From positions 32,588 through 96,587 of the forward strand of contig JBAXWB010000007.1 in assembly GCA_037128595.1 (NCBI GenBank): a stretch of DNA of 64,000 nt. Reading direction: 5' to 3'. Position numbers and translations under genes: made by a program. Below the pieces are notes generated by a model. That model saw nothing but the letters and a program-made list of their open reading frames with translations, made no database searches and was not told the origin of the DNA. Source of the DNA: a bacterium. Lineage in GTDB: Bacteria > Verrucomicrobiota > Kiritimatiellia > CAIKKV01 > CAITUY01. This document shows, piece after piece, positions 37,031 to 45,077 of the stretch (position 1 is its first letter; every line of letters begins with the position of its first letter).

Positions 37031-37975
37031 CTATTCGAGCCGGGCTACCCGCATCTTTGACTCATCTGCAGAGGGCAGAATAACGCAGTGGGTAAATTCG
37101 CCCTCACAGCGGTAACCTGATAGACGTTTATTCTCGACGGCGAACGATTCGATCAAAATGTCGCGCCGCAATCGGGATAGCGGGGAACGCAGGTAGTTGG
37201 CGAGAATATCCTTTTCGTCATAACCTGTTTTCGCCGCCTGCGGAGTGCCCTCGCCCGAGCGGTAAGCGTTCTCATAAAGCTCGATGGCAGTCAGTTCGTG
37301 AGGCTTATATCGGAGCAAGAGCGTTAACAATGAAACCATCACGCTTTCCATATCGACCGGCACAGAGGCACGCCCGTTCTGGCGCACAAACACTTTACGC
37401 GAGTGGATGAGGATATCGAAACGGTCCCGCTGCCGTAGCAGGTCGGACACCGCATCTGCGTCACACGGTTTCCGTTTCAGTGGTATTCCGTGCTTATCGG
37501 CCGTCCATGCAATGAATGGTGTGGCGGAGGGAGGAGTCGGCTGAGGATCAGACACATCATGTGATGAAAGCTTCTTCAATGATTCCGTGAGGAATGGAAC
37601 CAGTGATCGTGACATTTCCTCAGCCTTGACGGTGGGGACGCCGAAGGATTTTGCGCAGAGTTTTATGGCTTCGGAGAGTTTTGCGGCTGGCGGTATGGCA
37701 ATCTTTCCACCGAATTCCGCGGCTATGGCACTGACAGTCAGGATGACAGCGGGAGTAAGAATTGCTAACGACTGAGTCTTATGGAAGTTAAGGGATATCG
37801 AGAGAAGCCGCTCGATCCAGGATTGAGTATTATCAGCCGTTGTCACTGGGCTGGTGAGGGGGAGCCGGCTTTGCTCCCAAAGCAGATCAAAATAGGGATA
37901 CTCGTCAGGAATGTTCTCCTTGACGTAATCCTCCGCGATGGCGCGGATCACATTCACTGGGATAAATGTATCCAT
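37031..37975 (-). CDS. Winged-helix (OmpR/PhoB-type DNA-binding) domain protein
   Basis: The 314-residue protein has a helical N-terminal half with a hydrophobic stretch (about 70-90, LAILTPAVILTVSAIAAEF). Its C-terminal third (about 215-305: MVSLLTLLLRYKPHELTAIELYE..., LRSPLSRLRRDIL, SGYRCEGEF) resembles a Trans_reg_C winged helix including the recognition helix and hairpin. It may be the local transcription regulator of the operon or use the winged helix for protein contact. It is the second gene from the promoter end, 112 nt after the peptidase stop. Confidence 0.6.
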   Translation of the reverse strand: MDTFIPVNVIRAIAEDYVKENIPDEYPYFDLLWEQSRLPLTSPVTTADNTQSWIERLLSISLNFHKTQSLAILTPAVILTVSAIAAEFGGKIAIPPAAKLSEAIKLCAKSFGVPTVKAEEMSRSLVPFLTESLKKLSSHDVSDPQPTPPSATPFIAWTADKHGIPLKRKPCDADAVSDLLRQRDRFDILIHSRKVFVRQNGRASVPVDMESVMVSLLTLLLRYKPHELTAIELYENAYRSGEGTPQAAKTGYDEKDILANYLRSPLSRLRRDILIESFAVENKRLSGYRCEGEFTHCVILPSADESKMRVARLE

Positions 37976-38087
37976 ACAGGTCGCTCACAGTTAAAAAATG
38001 TCTCAGGTTCAATGCGACTGCAAAATGGATACCAATATAGGCGGGAACACGCAAGATTATGCTCCTGCCACCCGCGATACCTTGCCG

Positions 38088-41048
38088 TTATCCAGGCAAG
38101 TGTACCTTTTGGAGATTCGATGCCACCCGTCGGATGGTGTCACGGATCAGGTAGTTGTCAGGATGAAGGATGGCTGCGATTTCCACCAGGTTCAGGAGGG
38201 GTTCCAGTTGCGTTTTGGGATCCATCTGGACAATGAGTGGCTCGTTCAGTTCAAACCACGGGGTACGCACTTCGTCATGGAAACTGACGTTTTCCGGGGT
38301 GTCTAGGCATTGGGCGGCAACAAGTGCGTCACGGGTTTCGCAAATACTGCGCGTGCTTCGGTGCCACGCTTGGGTGATGATGGTGAAGATTTGGTGTCGC
38401 AATTCTGGGGAGAGTGCGGCGTGGATCCCGCCGGGAAACAGCGTAACACATTCGAGCAGAAGGCTCAGTTCGGCCAAAATCGCAGGTGCGGGCAATTCGC
38501 GAGGTTCGTTTGCAAACGCCGTAATTCTCCCCTTCAGCCAGGGCAGGTGTGACTTGGCAGTGTCGTCCGTCAGTTGATCGGTTGCGGCCAGATATCGGAG
38601 CGCGGCAAACGTGTGGAGTGGGTCGGGTAGTGCGCCGGGTTCACAGCCGAAGCCCCCGTTGGATCCGGCGTGCCTCATAACCAACACGGTCATTCTTTCC
38701 CGGAGTGCGGGAGCCATAATGCCGTGACAGATCATCATCACATCACATGTCGTCTTGAAACACGGAATGCTCACGGCACAGAGCGAATTCGCCACGACAC
38801 CTGATGCGCTACTTTCAAGTAATTGGCAGACCTCGCCTGATTTCTCTTTGGGGAGGAGTCGAGTTACCGTTCGCGAGGACAACTCGGACAGCGTACACAT
38901 CTTGGATATGATTGTAAATGGAGTCGGGCCATCATGCATGGAGCCAAACAGCATCCAAGGTGTGAGCAGGATGAATATGGCAAGCAAGACAAGCCCCAGT
39001 TGTGCGTCCAGTGTTGATATGTTGGCGGCTTTGCTAAAGTCGCCGATAAGTTGCGAAAATGCACCCGCATGACCCGAATCCAGAGAAGCGTGAATGATGG
39101 AGTCAATCTTCAAGACCACCCTATAACCTATTGCAGCGAGAGCGAACGGTGGAATCGTGGATTTAACAATGCCATCAATCATTCCCATGTGGAAATCAGA
39201 TCTTGCGAGCAGCTTGCGGCATGATGGATGAATGACGGTCAGTTGTTTCCGCCGGAGTAATACCCGATAGTCAAGCCATTCACGCCCCAGATATCCAAAG
39301 TCAACCAGGCCTGAAAACAACCTTGAATGCCAGAACAGGGACGCAACGCACATTGCAACCAGCATGAGCACATACGAGCCGGGTGTGGAGAGGTTCTGAA
39401 AAGCAAAAGGTGTTACTACGGCCAGTGGTGCGAAGGCGGCAGCTTTCCCGGTCAGTAACATAGTGAGGCGGGTGGAGTCGTCCAATATTCCTGATTGCCG
39501 AATACGTACCCATCCAATTGCCGCCAGGCCAACGAAACTGATCAAACCCCAGCAGGGGATTATCGATACCGGCACAACATCATCGGGAATGGCGGCTGGA
39601 AGAATCAAAGGCTGCGCGAAGGACACAAGCATGCTGGTTGCGATTCCGCACATAAGGAGGATCCCGATAAGTGAGCGGACTTGGAATCGCGATGTTGACA
39701 ATCTTTCCGAAAACGAGTCGCGCAGTGGGAGGCAAAGCACCAGGCTTGCGGCTATGGCGCCTGATAATGGGGCAAGGACGAAGGCAGCGGTCGAGATCAT
39801 AGACGCCGTGCCACCCCACTGCGTCTTCATTGCCACAATGTCCCACTTCCCGTCCACAAGATGCGGAATATTGTAGAAAATGACCACCATGCGACGCAGG
39901 TCCGCTACACAGATGTAAAAGATGGCGCCGAATGACATGGCGAACGAAAAGGCAAAGAGATGCTGCCGCCAGGGATATTTCGGAAGCAGGTACGTGCCCT
40001 CTGTAAGGGCGGCTTGCCGACGGGCGGTTAATTCACGCAGCCGGGTGATTGACATGGTGATTCCATGTCGTGGCATGCCGAAATTCAAACTGGTCGCGAT
40101 TGACCAGGACAGCGATTGTTTGTTGGTGCCTGCCGAGGAGAGCGAGAAAAGAAATCGTTCGAGAGGTGCCGGGCCGTCATCTGACATCAGGAGGGGGGAC
40201 AGCTCCGAGGGCGTCACAAATAGGGATGCAGACGCGTCTGCGGTCGCCTCCCGCACACGGGTTATCCATATTTCCGCCATGAGTGCAAGCACGCCGGCCA
40301 TGCCACACAGGAAGAAGGCGGGATAGAGCACCTGCGCGGTGGCTGAATCCGGTGCGAGCCGGAAACAGAACAGAATGAACGCTACACCTGCGGCGGTGGC
40401 AAGCGAGGCAACCCTGAAAACTGCAAGTAGAGGCATGAGATGAATATCAAGCGCCGAAACGTGGCTGAGTTCGTGGGCCAGGATAAGACGTAGAAGGGCG
40501 CGACCAAGTGTTTTATTGCCATGGCACGCAACCATACACATTGCCGTAAGATTCTGCGGAATTAACAATGAAGCTGATCCGGAAGCGTTCGCCGTCACGC
40601 GGGGTGACACCCAGTTATCAGGAAGGGTGGCAAGTGTGATGCACCCAGGCAGGGCCATTTGTGAGACCAGTTGCTCAACCTCCATTCCTACCTCACGGTC
40701 GATCTGTGGGGCTACGGCCGGTGGTGCAGGGTGCTGTCTGTATATCCCCCGTAACGCAAGCCAAAGCCGACGTGATGAAAGCAGCAATATTACCGGTGTC
40801 ATGCCGAGTACGATGCCCGCTGCGACACGCAACACTGTAAAGCTCGTCTCATAACACAGTCTCAAGCAGGTCAAGGACCCAAGCAGAAGCAGCGCTGCAA
40901 GAAAGAACGCCAACAGGAAAGACGCGTAAAGCACACCGGTGGCATGGTGGGTTGGCGGAATCGTTCGGCGCGACCGGGAGCACAACCAGAGAACCACGGT
41001 CAGACCGGCAAGAAATATGGCGACACCGATGATTGCTACCTTCATCAC
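38088..41048 (-). CDS. M48 metallopeptidase membrane protein with a prenyltransferase-beta-like C-terminal region
   Basis: The 986-residue protein has about ten hydrophobic segments in its first 700 residues. The zinc motif HELSH (192-196) and EATAD (267-271) as third ligand identify an M48 (Ste24/HtpX-type) integral-membrane protease. After the last membrane segment (about 690) there is a 290-residue soluble helical region in which GSNGGFGCEPGALPDPLH..FAALRYLA closely resembles the repeat of prenyltransferase/squalene-cyclase alpha/alpha toroids; a later CETRDALVAAQCL may be a second repeat. It is the first gene of the signalling operon. The usual length of M48 proteins is 280-450 residues, so this is a large fusion. 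Confidence 0.75.
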   Translation of the reverse strand: MMKVAIIGVAIFLAGLTVVLWLCSRSRRTIPPTHHATGVLYASFLLAFFLAALLLLGSLTCLRLCYETSFTVLRVAAGIVLGMTPVILLLSSRRLWLALRGIYRQHPAPPAVAPQIDREVGMEVEQLVSQMALPGCITLATLPDNWVSPRVTANASGSASLLIPQNLTAMCMVACHGNKTLGRALLRLILAHELSHVSALDIHLMPLLAVFRVASLATAAGVAFILFCFRLAPDSATAQVLYPAFFLCGMAGVLALMAEIWITRVREATADASASLFVTPSELSPLLMSDDGPAPLERFLFSLSSAGTNKQSLSWSIATSLNFGMPRHGITMSITRLRELTARRQAALTEGTYLLPKYPWRQHLFAFSFAMSFGAIFYICVADLRRMVVIFYNIPHLVDGKWDIVAMKTQWGGTASMISTAAFVLAPLSGAIAASLVLCLPLRDSFSERLSTSRFQVRSLIGILLMCGIATSMLVSFAQPLILPAAIPDDVVPVSIIPCWGLISFVGLAAIGWVRIRQSGILDDSTRLTMLLTGKAAAFAPLAVVTPFAFQNLSTPGSYVLMLVAMCVASLFWHSRLFSGLVDFGYLGREWLDYRVLLRRKQLTVIHPSCRKLLARSDFHMGMIDGIVKSTIPPFALAAIGYRVVLKIDSIIHASLDSGHAGAFSQLIGDFSKAANISTLDAQLGLVLLAIFILLTPWMLFGSMHDGPTPFTIISKMCTLSELSSRTVTRLLPKEKSGEVCQLLESSASGVVANSLCAVSIPCFKTTCDVMMICHGIMAPALRERMTVLVMRHAGSNGGFGCEPGALPDPLHTFAALRYLAATDQLTDDTAKSHLPWLKGRITAFANEPRELPAPAILAELSLLLECVTLFPGGIHAALSPELRHQIFTIITQAWHRSTRSICETRDALVAAQCLDTPENVSFHDEVRTPWFELNEPLIVQMDPKTQLEPLLNLVEIAAILHPDNYLIRDTIRRVASNLQKVHLPG

Positions 41049-41495
41049 AGGATTCCTTTATGAACGAACTTGAGCGTAGGCTGGGACGTTGATGCTGGTC
41101 AATGGATTTAACATCACCTCTTATTGTGTTCGAGACCGCTCGCCCTCCGGCGTCCGGTAATGGGGAAATTCCGCTTCCGCGGGCGTTGTTAGCCGGCCGC
41201 CTCCCGGGTTCGCGGACGGTGACGACGGCTGTGTGATCAGTTTCCGCTGGGGCGGTTGCACCGCGGCGTGTGCGCTGAAAATCGTAAAAGGGTTCCCCCA
41301 TTCCTTCGGATGGCTCCCACTTTTAGAATTTTCGCCTGCCGGTGAGTTTTTGTCCGCGTCAGGCCCGCTTACTCACCATTGGCTTCATTCACTCACTGCG
41401 TTCGTTTGGCATTCCGCCAGTGCTCACCCTGCCGGGTTCCGCATCTCGGTAATACTTGTGGCCTTGGGGAGAGACTGAGGCAACAGGAATTAAAT
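41049..41495. other. Intergenic region, divergent promoter area
   Basis: This 447-bp gap separates the leftward signalling operon from the rightward small-gene cluster, so it must hold at least the promoter of the 13-gene operon. No clear sigma70 or archaeal box stands out. It contains GC-rich stretches and several imperfect TCACT-type short repeats (41375-41430), but no gene. Confidence 0.4.
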
Positions 41496-41768
41496 ATGGA
41501 AAAAGAAATTATGGAAAGGAATGAAGAAAAAGAAGAGGTGGTCAGTTACACCGTGGATGAGTTCATCAAGGCAACACGCCCAGATGGATTCGGATATATG
41601 TACCTGAACGGGAAGGAAATCGCTGCATTTATCGAAGTGCTGTGCGATGCGTGCAACGCGGAGATAACCCAACCGAAGAGCGAGCCTGAGGCGAAGTTGG
41701 TTCATGTGTTTGCAAATCGGGCCTGGTGCAGCGACTGCGTTGACCGTTGGCTTGGGGGGGATGAATGA
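41496..41768 (+). CDS. Small zinc-ribbon protein
   Basis: From ATG 41496 the protein has 90 residues: an acidic helical start (MEKEIMERNEEKEE), then a segment ending in a two-CxxC ribbon (LCDACNAEI and WCSDCVDRW). The upstream open frame to 41379 is low-quality sequence, so I use the internal ATG. Such small ribbons are frequent in plasmids and phages, usually of unknown function. Its stop overlaps the next start. Confidence 0.55.
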   Translation: MEKEIMERNEEKEEVVSYTVDEFIKATRPDGFGYMYLNGKEIAAFIEVLCDACNAEITQPKSEPEAKLVHVFANRAWCSDCVDRWLGGDE

Positions 41769-42115
41769 TGGAGCCGTGGTATGTGTTCGAGTGGCGGTAT
41801 CGCTGCAACGTGCCGGTTGTTCATGAGATATTCCTTGAGAACATGACACAGCATGAAATCCAGGAGGCAGCGGTGAGGACCTTCAATCCCCGAAGCGTTG
41901 TGCTGGTACTGAGCAAGGAGACCATGGCCGAGATACGAAAAACAGCACGTAGTGGCCTGGATGATGAAAGGAGGTGGGTGGAAAATGAACACAATATGTT
42001 TAGTAAGCGGGGGCTATACCCTTGGAGAGTTCCAGAATCCAGTCGAAGCGCTGGAGTTTCGGGATTTCATGAGGCAGAGCAACCCCGAGGGAGGATACAG
42101 TCTGGTAGCGTTTGA
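41765..42115 (+). CDS. Small hypothetical protein overlapping the next gene
   Basis: The 116-residue frame starts with MMEPWYVFEWRYRCNVPVVHE and is convincing up to about residue 75. Beyond that it runs through a separate, well-initiated small gene (41985-42119) in another frame, and its composition becomes Arg/Ser/Gly-rich. Either the true stop has been lost by a frameshift or the overlap is real. No family is recognised. Confidence 0.45.
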   Translation: MMEPWYVFEWRYRCNVPVVHEIFLENMTQHEIQEAAVRTFNPRSVVLVLSKETMAEIRKTARSGLDDERRWVENEHNMFSKRGLYPWRVPESSRSAGVSGFHEAEQPRGRIQSGSV

Positions 42116-42119
42116 TTAA
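41985..42119 (+). CDS. Small 44-residue protein with strong ribosome site
   Basis: ATG 41985 follows a perfect TGAAAGGAGGTG at suitable distance and opens a 44-codon frame (MNTICLVSGGYTLGEFQ... ending SLVAFD). The same leader sequence TGAAAGGAGGTG precedes the gene at 42218, which supports translation here. Function unknown; it overlaps the end of the preceding frame by 131 nt. Confidence 0.5.
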   Translation: MNTICLVSGGYTLGEFQNPVEALEFRDFMRQSNPEGGYSLVAFD

Positions 42120-42217
42120 ACCGCGTACTGGGGAGCGGATAGTATGCCCCAGCCCGCCCGGCGGGGAGACAGCCGGGGACATTAAATTCATCGTACTGAA
42201 AGGAGGTGGCGAAGAAA

Positions 42218-42436
42218 ATGACAGAAGAAAAGAATCTCTACCTGAGAATAAAGGTAGAAGGACAGGACAAGTACCTGAAGGCATTCCAGAATGACAGGAA
42301 GGCCAAGGACTCCGAGCCGGATTATAGCGGTGAGGGTGTGCTTGTCTGGTTGAATGAGGCGAAACCAAAGCTGGAAACGGAGCAATCCATTCCGGTGGTG
42401 TTGGAAAGGCCGATAGTTCAGGCGAAACGGTTCTAA
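42218..42436 (+). CDS. Small hypothetical protein
   Basis: The 72-residue protein (MTEEKNLYLRIKVEGQDKY...) is a mixed charged beta/alpha protein, probably a small single-stranded or single-domain binding protein of mobile-element type; no family is recognised. The start is ATG 42218, 11 nt after TGAAAGGAGGTG, in preference to the in-frame GTG 42206 that lies inside that site. The stop codon shares a base with the next ATG. Confidence 0.5.
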   Translation: MTEEKNLYLRIKVEGQDKYLKAFQNDRKAKDSEPDYSGEGVLVWLNEAKPKLETEQSIPVVLERPIVQAKRF

Positions 42437-42684
42437 TGGAACCAGCCAAAAGGCGGCGGGGGGGTGTTTGTTGTGAATTTGAGTTCCTCCCGCTGTCAAA
42501 GCGGACGAAAGAAGAAAGGCAGGCGGCGCGTGAGTCTCTCAAGCTGATATTCGGGCAACCGAATAACCTGGGGGTGGAGTGTGCCGCGTGCGGTGAACCC
42601 AAAGGCCAAGTCGGGGTTCATGATTCGGAAGGTCACCAGGTGCATTTGTGCATGAGATGCAACTGGATGATGGACTGGCATTAA
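42436..42684 (+). CDS. Small zinc-finger protein
   Basis: The 82-residue protein has a basic N-terminus and a C-terminal ribbon of two CxxC pairs (CAACGEPKGQ and LCMRCNWMM). It is coupled to the preceding gene through a TAATG overlap. The HNH-like or DNA-binding identity is open, since the His residues near the second knuckle (HLCMRC) are compatible with a degenerate HNH but the catalytic pair is not evident. Confidence 0.5.
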   Translation: MEPAKRRRGGVCCEFEFLPLSKRTKEERQAARESLKLIFGQPNNLGVECAACGEPKGQVGVHDSEGHQVHLCMRCNWMMDWH

Positions 42685-42712
42685 TAAATGAAAGGAGGTT
42701 TATGAAAACAAA

Positions 42713-43210
42713 ATGGGAACAGATGTTTATTTGGAATGGGATACCAAGACAGAGGAGGAGCAGAAAGCCCAGTGTACTGGATGTGCCATTGATGCCGGCG
42801 AAGAGGGCTACTTGAGAGCCAGTATCGGCATGGTGCTTGAGGAACATATCCTGAGGTTACTATTCCCCGAAAAGTATTGGACCGGGGAGTCCAGGGAAGA
42901 ATATGACTTCGAGGGAAACTATGAACAGTTGAACGAACTTGGATTCCGGTATCTGGCGAGCGTGGCCAAAAATGAGCCCTTTGAAAAGGAGGGGCAGCAA
43001 CATGAGACTTTGCAACAACAGCGGGAAACGGCTGGGGCTATAACGCAGGTTATCAGGAATGCCATACCGGGAGGGGGCTGGATACAAACCAGCGAAATTG
43101 ACGAGTTCCGGTGGGCGGTATCGTGGCTTGATTCGGTATACAGTTTCTTTGAACTGGGAATCAGGAAACAGAGGAAAGGGCTGAAGCCCTACCCATATAT
43201 AAGTTGGTAA
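42713..43210 (+). CDS. Conserved-looking hypothetical protein
   Basis: The 165-residue acidic protein starts MGTDVYLEWDTKTEEEQ and has a second half with EFRWAVSWLDSVYSFFELG. The tail includes a repetitive Gln-rich linker. A strong AAAGGAGG lies 15 nt before this ATG and only 4 nt before an alternative ATG in another frame (42702), whose frame stops soon; the 42713 frame has the better composition. It is the last gene of the small cluster and is followed by a strong intrinsic terminator. Confidence 0.5.
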   Translation: MGTDVYLEWDTKTEEEQKAQCTGCAIDAGEEGYLRASIGMVLEEHILRLLFPEKYWTGESREEYDFEGNYEQLNELGFRYLASVAKNEPFEKEGQQHETLQQQRETAGAITQVIRNAIPGGGWIQTSEIDEFRWAVSWLDSVYSFFELGIRKQRKGLKPYPYISW

Positions 43211-43220
43211 GAGGGGAACT

Positions 43221-43267
43221 GGCGACGCCTTGACGGGGGCCCCCGTCGGGGCGTTGTCTTGTTTTTG
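43221..43267 (+). terminator. Strong intrinsic terminator
   Basis: GGCGACGCC and GGCGTTGTC arms enclose the perfect palindrome GACGGGGGCCCCCGTC, followed by TTGTTTTTG. It lies 11 nt after the stop of the last small gene and closes the 41.5-43.2 kb cluster. Confidence 0.8.
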
Positions 43268-43591
43268 TGATGTGACGGGAACCTGGGTTTGGATGGTGGC
43301 GTGTGGACGGGCGGACGGAATAGTCCTCTTCGACCCCAACCCAAGGGGAGGTTTCGCGGGGTATGCTCAACCCCAACCCAATGGCTTGCGGTCTTGAGGT
43401 ATGTACGCTTCCGCTCTTGCCCCGATGGCTTCGAGGTGCCGCTCTGAAGCCGAGGGCATGAGGGAGCTTATGGTGACCCGGTCAGCCTCCGGCTGTTGAC
43501 GGACCGTGTCAACGGGACGGTGGTATTTGACCTCCGGTCAAAGGGTAGATTTTTGGCGTGCTACGGCACGCAAGTTATGGGGCTGATGCCC

Positions 43592-43755
43592 CCCCGCCTG
43601 CGGGCGGGGAACGGACGACGGCGCGCGCTATTTTGCGTTCGCGCGAACGTGAGACGGGTTGTGAGACAGATTGCTTTGGTGGTGATGAATATAGGGGAAC
43701 CCCGCCTGCGGGCGGGGGAGACGACGACGATCGCGCGCTGTTTTGTGTTCGCGCG
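43592..43755. repeat. Two copies of a GC-rich palindromic unit (REP-like)
   Basis: Positions 43592-43644 and 43700-43755 share a roughly 50-bp unit: CCCGCCTGCGGGCGGG (self-complementary), then ACGACG, GCGCGC, TTTTG and GTTCGCGCG. They are in direct orientation about 108 bp apart, in a 760-bp stretch (43211-43972) that has no convincing gene. The unit resembles a bacterial REP element. Confidence 0.6.
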
Positions 43756-43829
43756 GTGGAGGAAACGTGTCGGTGGAGGAGATAATTGATTATTTTACGT
43801 AAGATGCTTAAAAGTAAGGAGTTAAATTA

Positions 43830-43911
43830 ATTTCAGGGTGAGAAAATAAATAATGAGAAGTGACTGGAAATTAATCATTTTGGCGGAAATTAATTATTCC
43901 ACCCCTGAAAA
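43830..43911. other. AT-rich inverted repeats upstream of cdc6: candidate replication origin
   Basis: A left arm (43830-43853, TTTCAGGGTG then AT-rich) and a right arm (43889-43911, whose complement reads TTTTCAGGGGTGG then AT-rich) are inverted around an AT-rich core. The core contains two GGAAATTAAT copies (43866 and 43885). The position directly before an Orc1/Cdc6 gene, with paired G-rich boxes flanking a likely unwinding region, is that of archaeal origins. The boxes do not match the classical ORB consensus, so the assignment rests on structure and location. Confidence 0.55.
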
Positions 43912-43918
43912 CCGAAAG

Positions 43919-43926
43919 GTTTATTA
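43919..43926 (+). promoter_or_regulatory. Archaeal-type TATA box of the cdc6 gene
   Basis: TTTATTAA preceded by the purine-rich CGAAAGG (BRE-like). The expected start of transcription about 26 nt downstream would leave a 24-nt leader before ATG 43973. Confidence 0.5.
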
Positions 43927-43972
43927 ACCACCGCCGATTGGGATGGGTGAGGTGAATGCGTCATAATCAAAC

Positions 43973-45070
43973 ATGGGACAGGAGGAATTGCGGGCATACA
44001 TTGAGCAATCGCGTCAGGAGGCCAAACAGGCGGCGTCGGGCGTAAAGGATTTCAAAGTCTTTGACTTCGGTTACATCCCCGATGCCCCATTCATCCGGCC
44101 AGAGACCAAACGAATCATCGATTCCATTGTCCAATACCATCAGACCGGGATTCCCCGCAATCTGGTCGTCACCGGCCCCCGGGGCTCCGGCAAAACCCTC
44201 ACCATGCGATACCTGGAGCGGGCGCTTCGAACCACTCTCGGACTCCCATTCCACGGAGTGAACTGCAGGGTGCATAACACCAGTTTCAAGGTGCTGGCCC
44301 ATATCCTGAAAGTCCGGCCAAGGGGGTATGCCTATTCTGAACTTTGCGAAAAGTTTGAGCGTGAAATCCCGGGCAACGCGGTCATCGTTCTCGACGAAAG
44401 CGACCTACTGGGGGAGAAAGATATCCGAAAGGATGTGCTGTATTTCCTCTCACGTAGCCGCAACCGGTACTTTGTGGTGCTGCTGAGCAACAACCCCCGG
44501 TTCCTGAGAAGCCTGGATGAATCCACTCGCTCCTCCCTCCAACCTGAAACCATTTTCTTCCGGAACTACTGCGCCACCGAAATACTGGAGATCCTAAAAG
44601 ACCGGGCGCGGACTGGCCTCAATGAGGTGGACGCCGGTCTTCTGGAGGAGATCGCGGCCATGACAGTCAAAAGCACCAATGGCGATGTCCGGGTGGCCAT
44701 CAAGGCCCTGCTCTACTGCGCCACCAACCAGGGCATGACGGTCCTGGACTGTTTCAAGAAAGCGAGGGAGAACGTGGTGACGGATGTCCTGGAAAGTCTC
44801 AATGAGAAGGCGCTCCTGATTCTCAAGGCCGCCTATCTGGAACCCACAAAACTGGTCAAGTCCATCTACCAGCGGTATGTCCATCTTTCCCGTGATTACC
44901 GGGAGGAACCCTATGGTTATACTCAGTTCTATTCGACCCTTGGGTACTTGTCCTCCCTGGGCGTGATCATGCTGGTTACTGCAAAAGTGGACCGGACATT
45001 CACCAACCGACTGGAGCCACTCGTCTCGGCTGGGGAACTTGATGGTGTTATGAATCGGCGATTTCAGTGA
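43973..45070 (+). CDS. cdc6: Orc1/Cdc6-type replication initiator
   Basis: The 365-residue protein is an AAA+ ATPase of the archaeal Orc1/Cdc6 family. It has an N-terminal basic segment with FGYIPDAPFIRPE, Walker A GPRGSGKT (68-75), Walker B VIVLDESD (137-144), sensor 1 LLSNNP (171-175), sensor 2 GDVR (237-240) and a C-terminal winged helix (about 270-365) for origin binding. Length is normal for an archaeal initiator. Bacteria do not use this family, so its presence points to an archaeal replicon. It directly follows the AT-rich inverted repeats and faces the HerA-like gene. No DnaA, RepA or other initiator is seen in the window. Confidence 0.85.
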   Translation: MGQEELRAYIEQSRQEAKQAASGVKDFKVFDFGYIPDAPFIRPETKRIIDSIVQYHQTGIPRNLVVTGPRGSGKTLTMRYLERALRTTLGLPFHGVNCRVHNTSFKVLAHILKVRPRGYAYSELCEKFEREIPGNAVIVLDESDLLGEKDIRKDVLYFLSRSRNRYFVVLLSNNPRFLRSLDESTRSSLQPETIFFRNYCATEILEILKDRARTGLNEVDAGLLEEIAAMTVKSTNGDVRVAIKALLYCATNQGMTVLDCFKKARENVVTDVLESLNEKALLILKAAYLEPTKLVKSIYQRYVHLSRDYREEPYGYTQFYSTLGYLSSLGVIMLVTAKVDRTFTNRLEPLVSAGELDGVMNRRFQ

Positions 45071-45077
45071 ATTTCTA

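Noticed and set aside
25096..41048. BREX, DISARM or complete type I restriction-modification
   Set aside because: Only a truncated HsdM is present; there is no PglZ, BrxL, DrmA/B/C, HsdS or HsdR.
38088..41048. CAAX-box substrates for the M48/prenyltransferase-like protein
   Set aside because: None of the neighbouring proteins ends in a C-terminal Cys-a-a-X sequence.
43496..43789. Open frames across the GC-rich palindromes
   Set aside because: They are low-complexity Arg/Gly-rich translations of the repeats and have no ribosome site.
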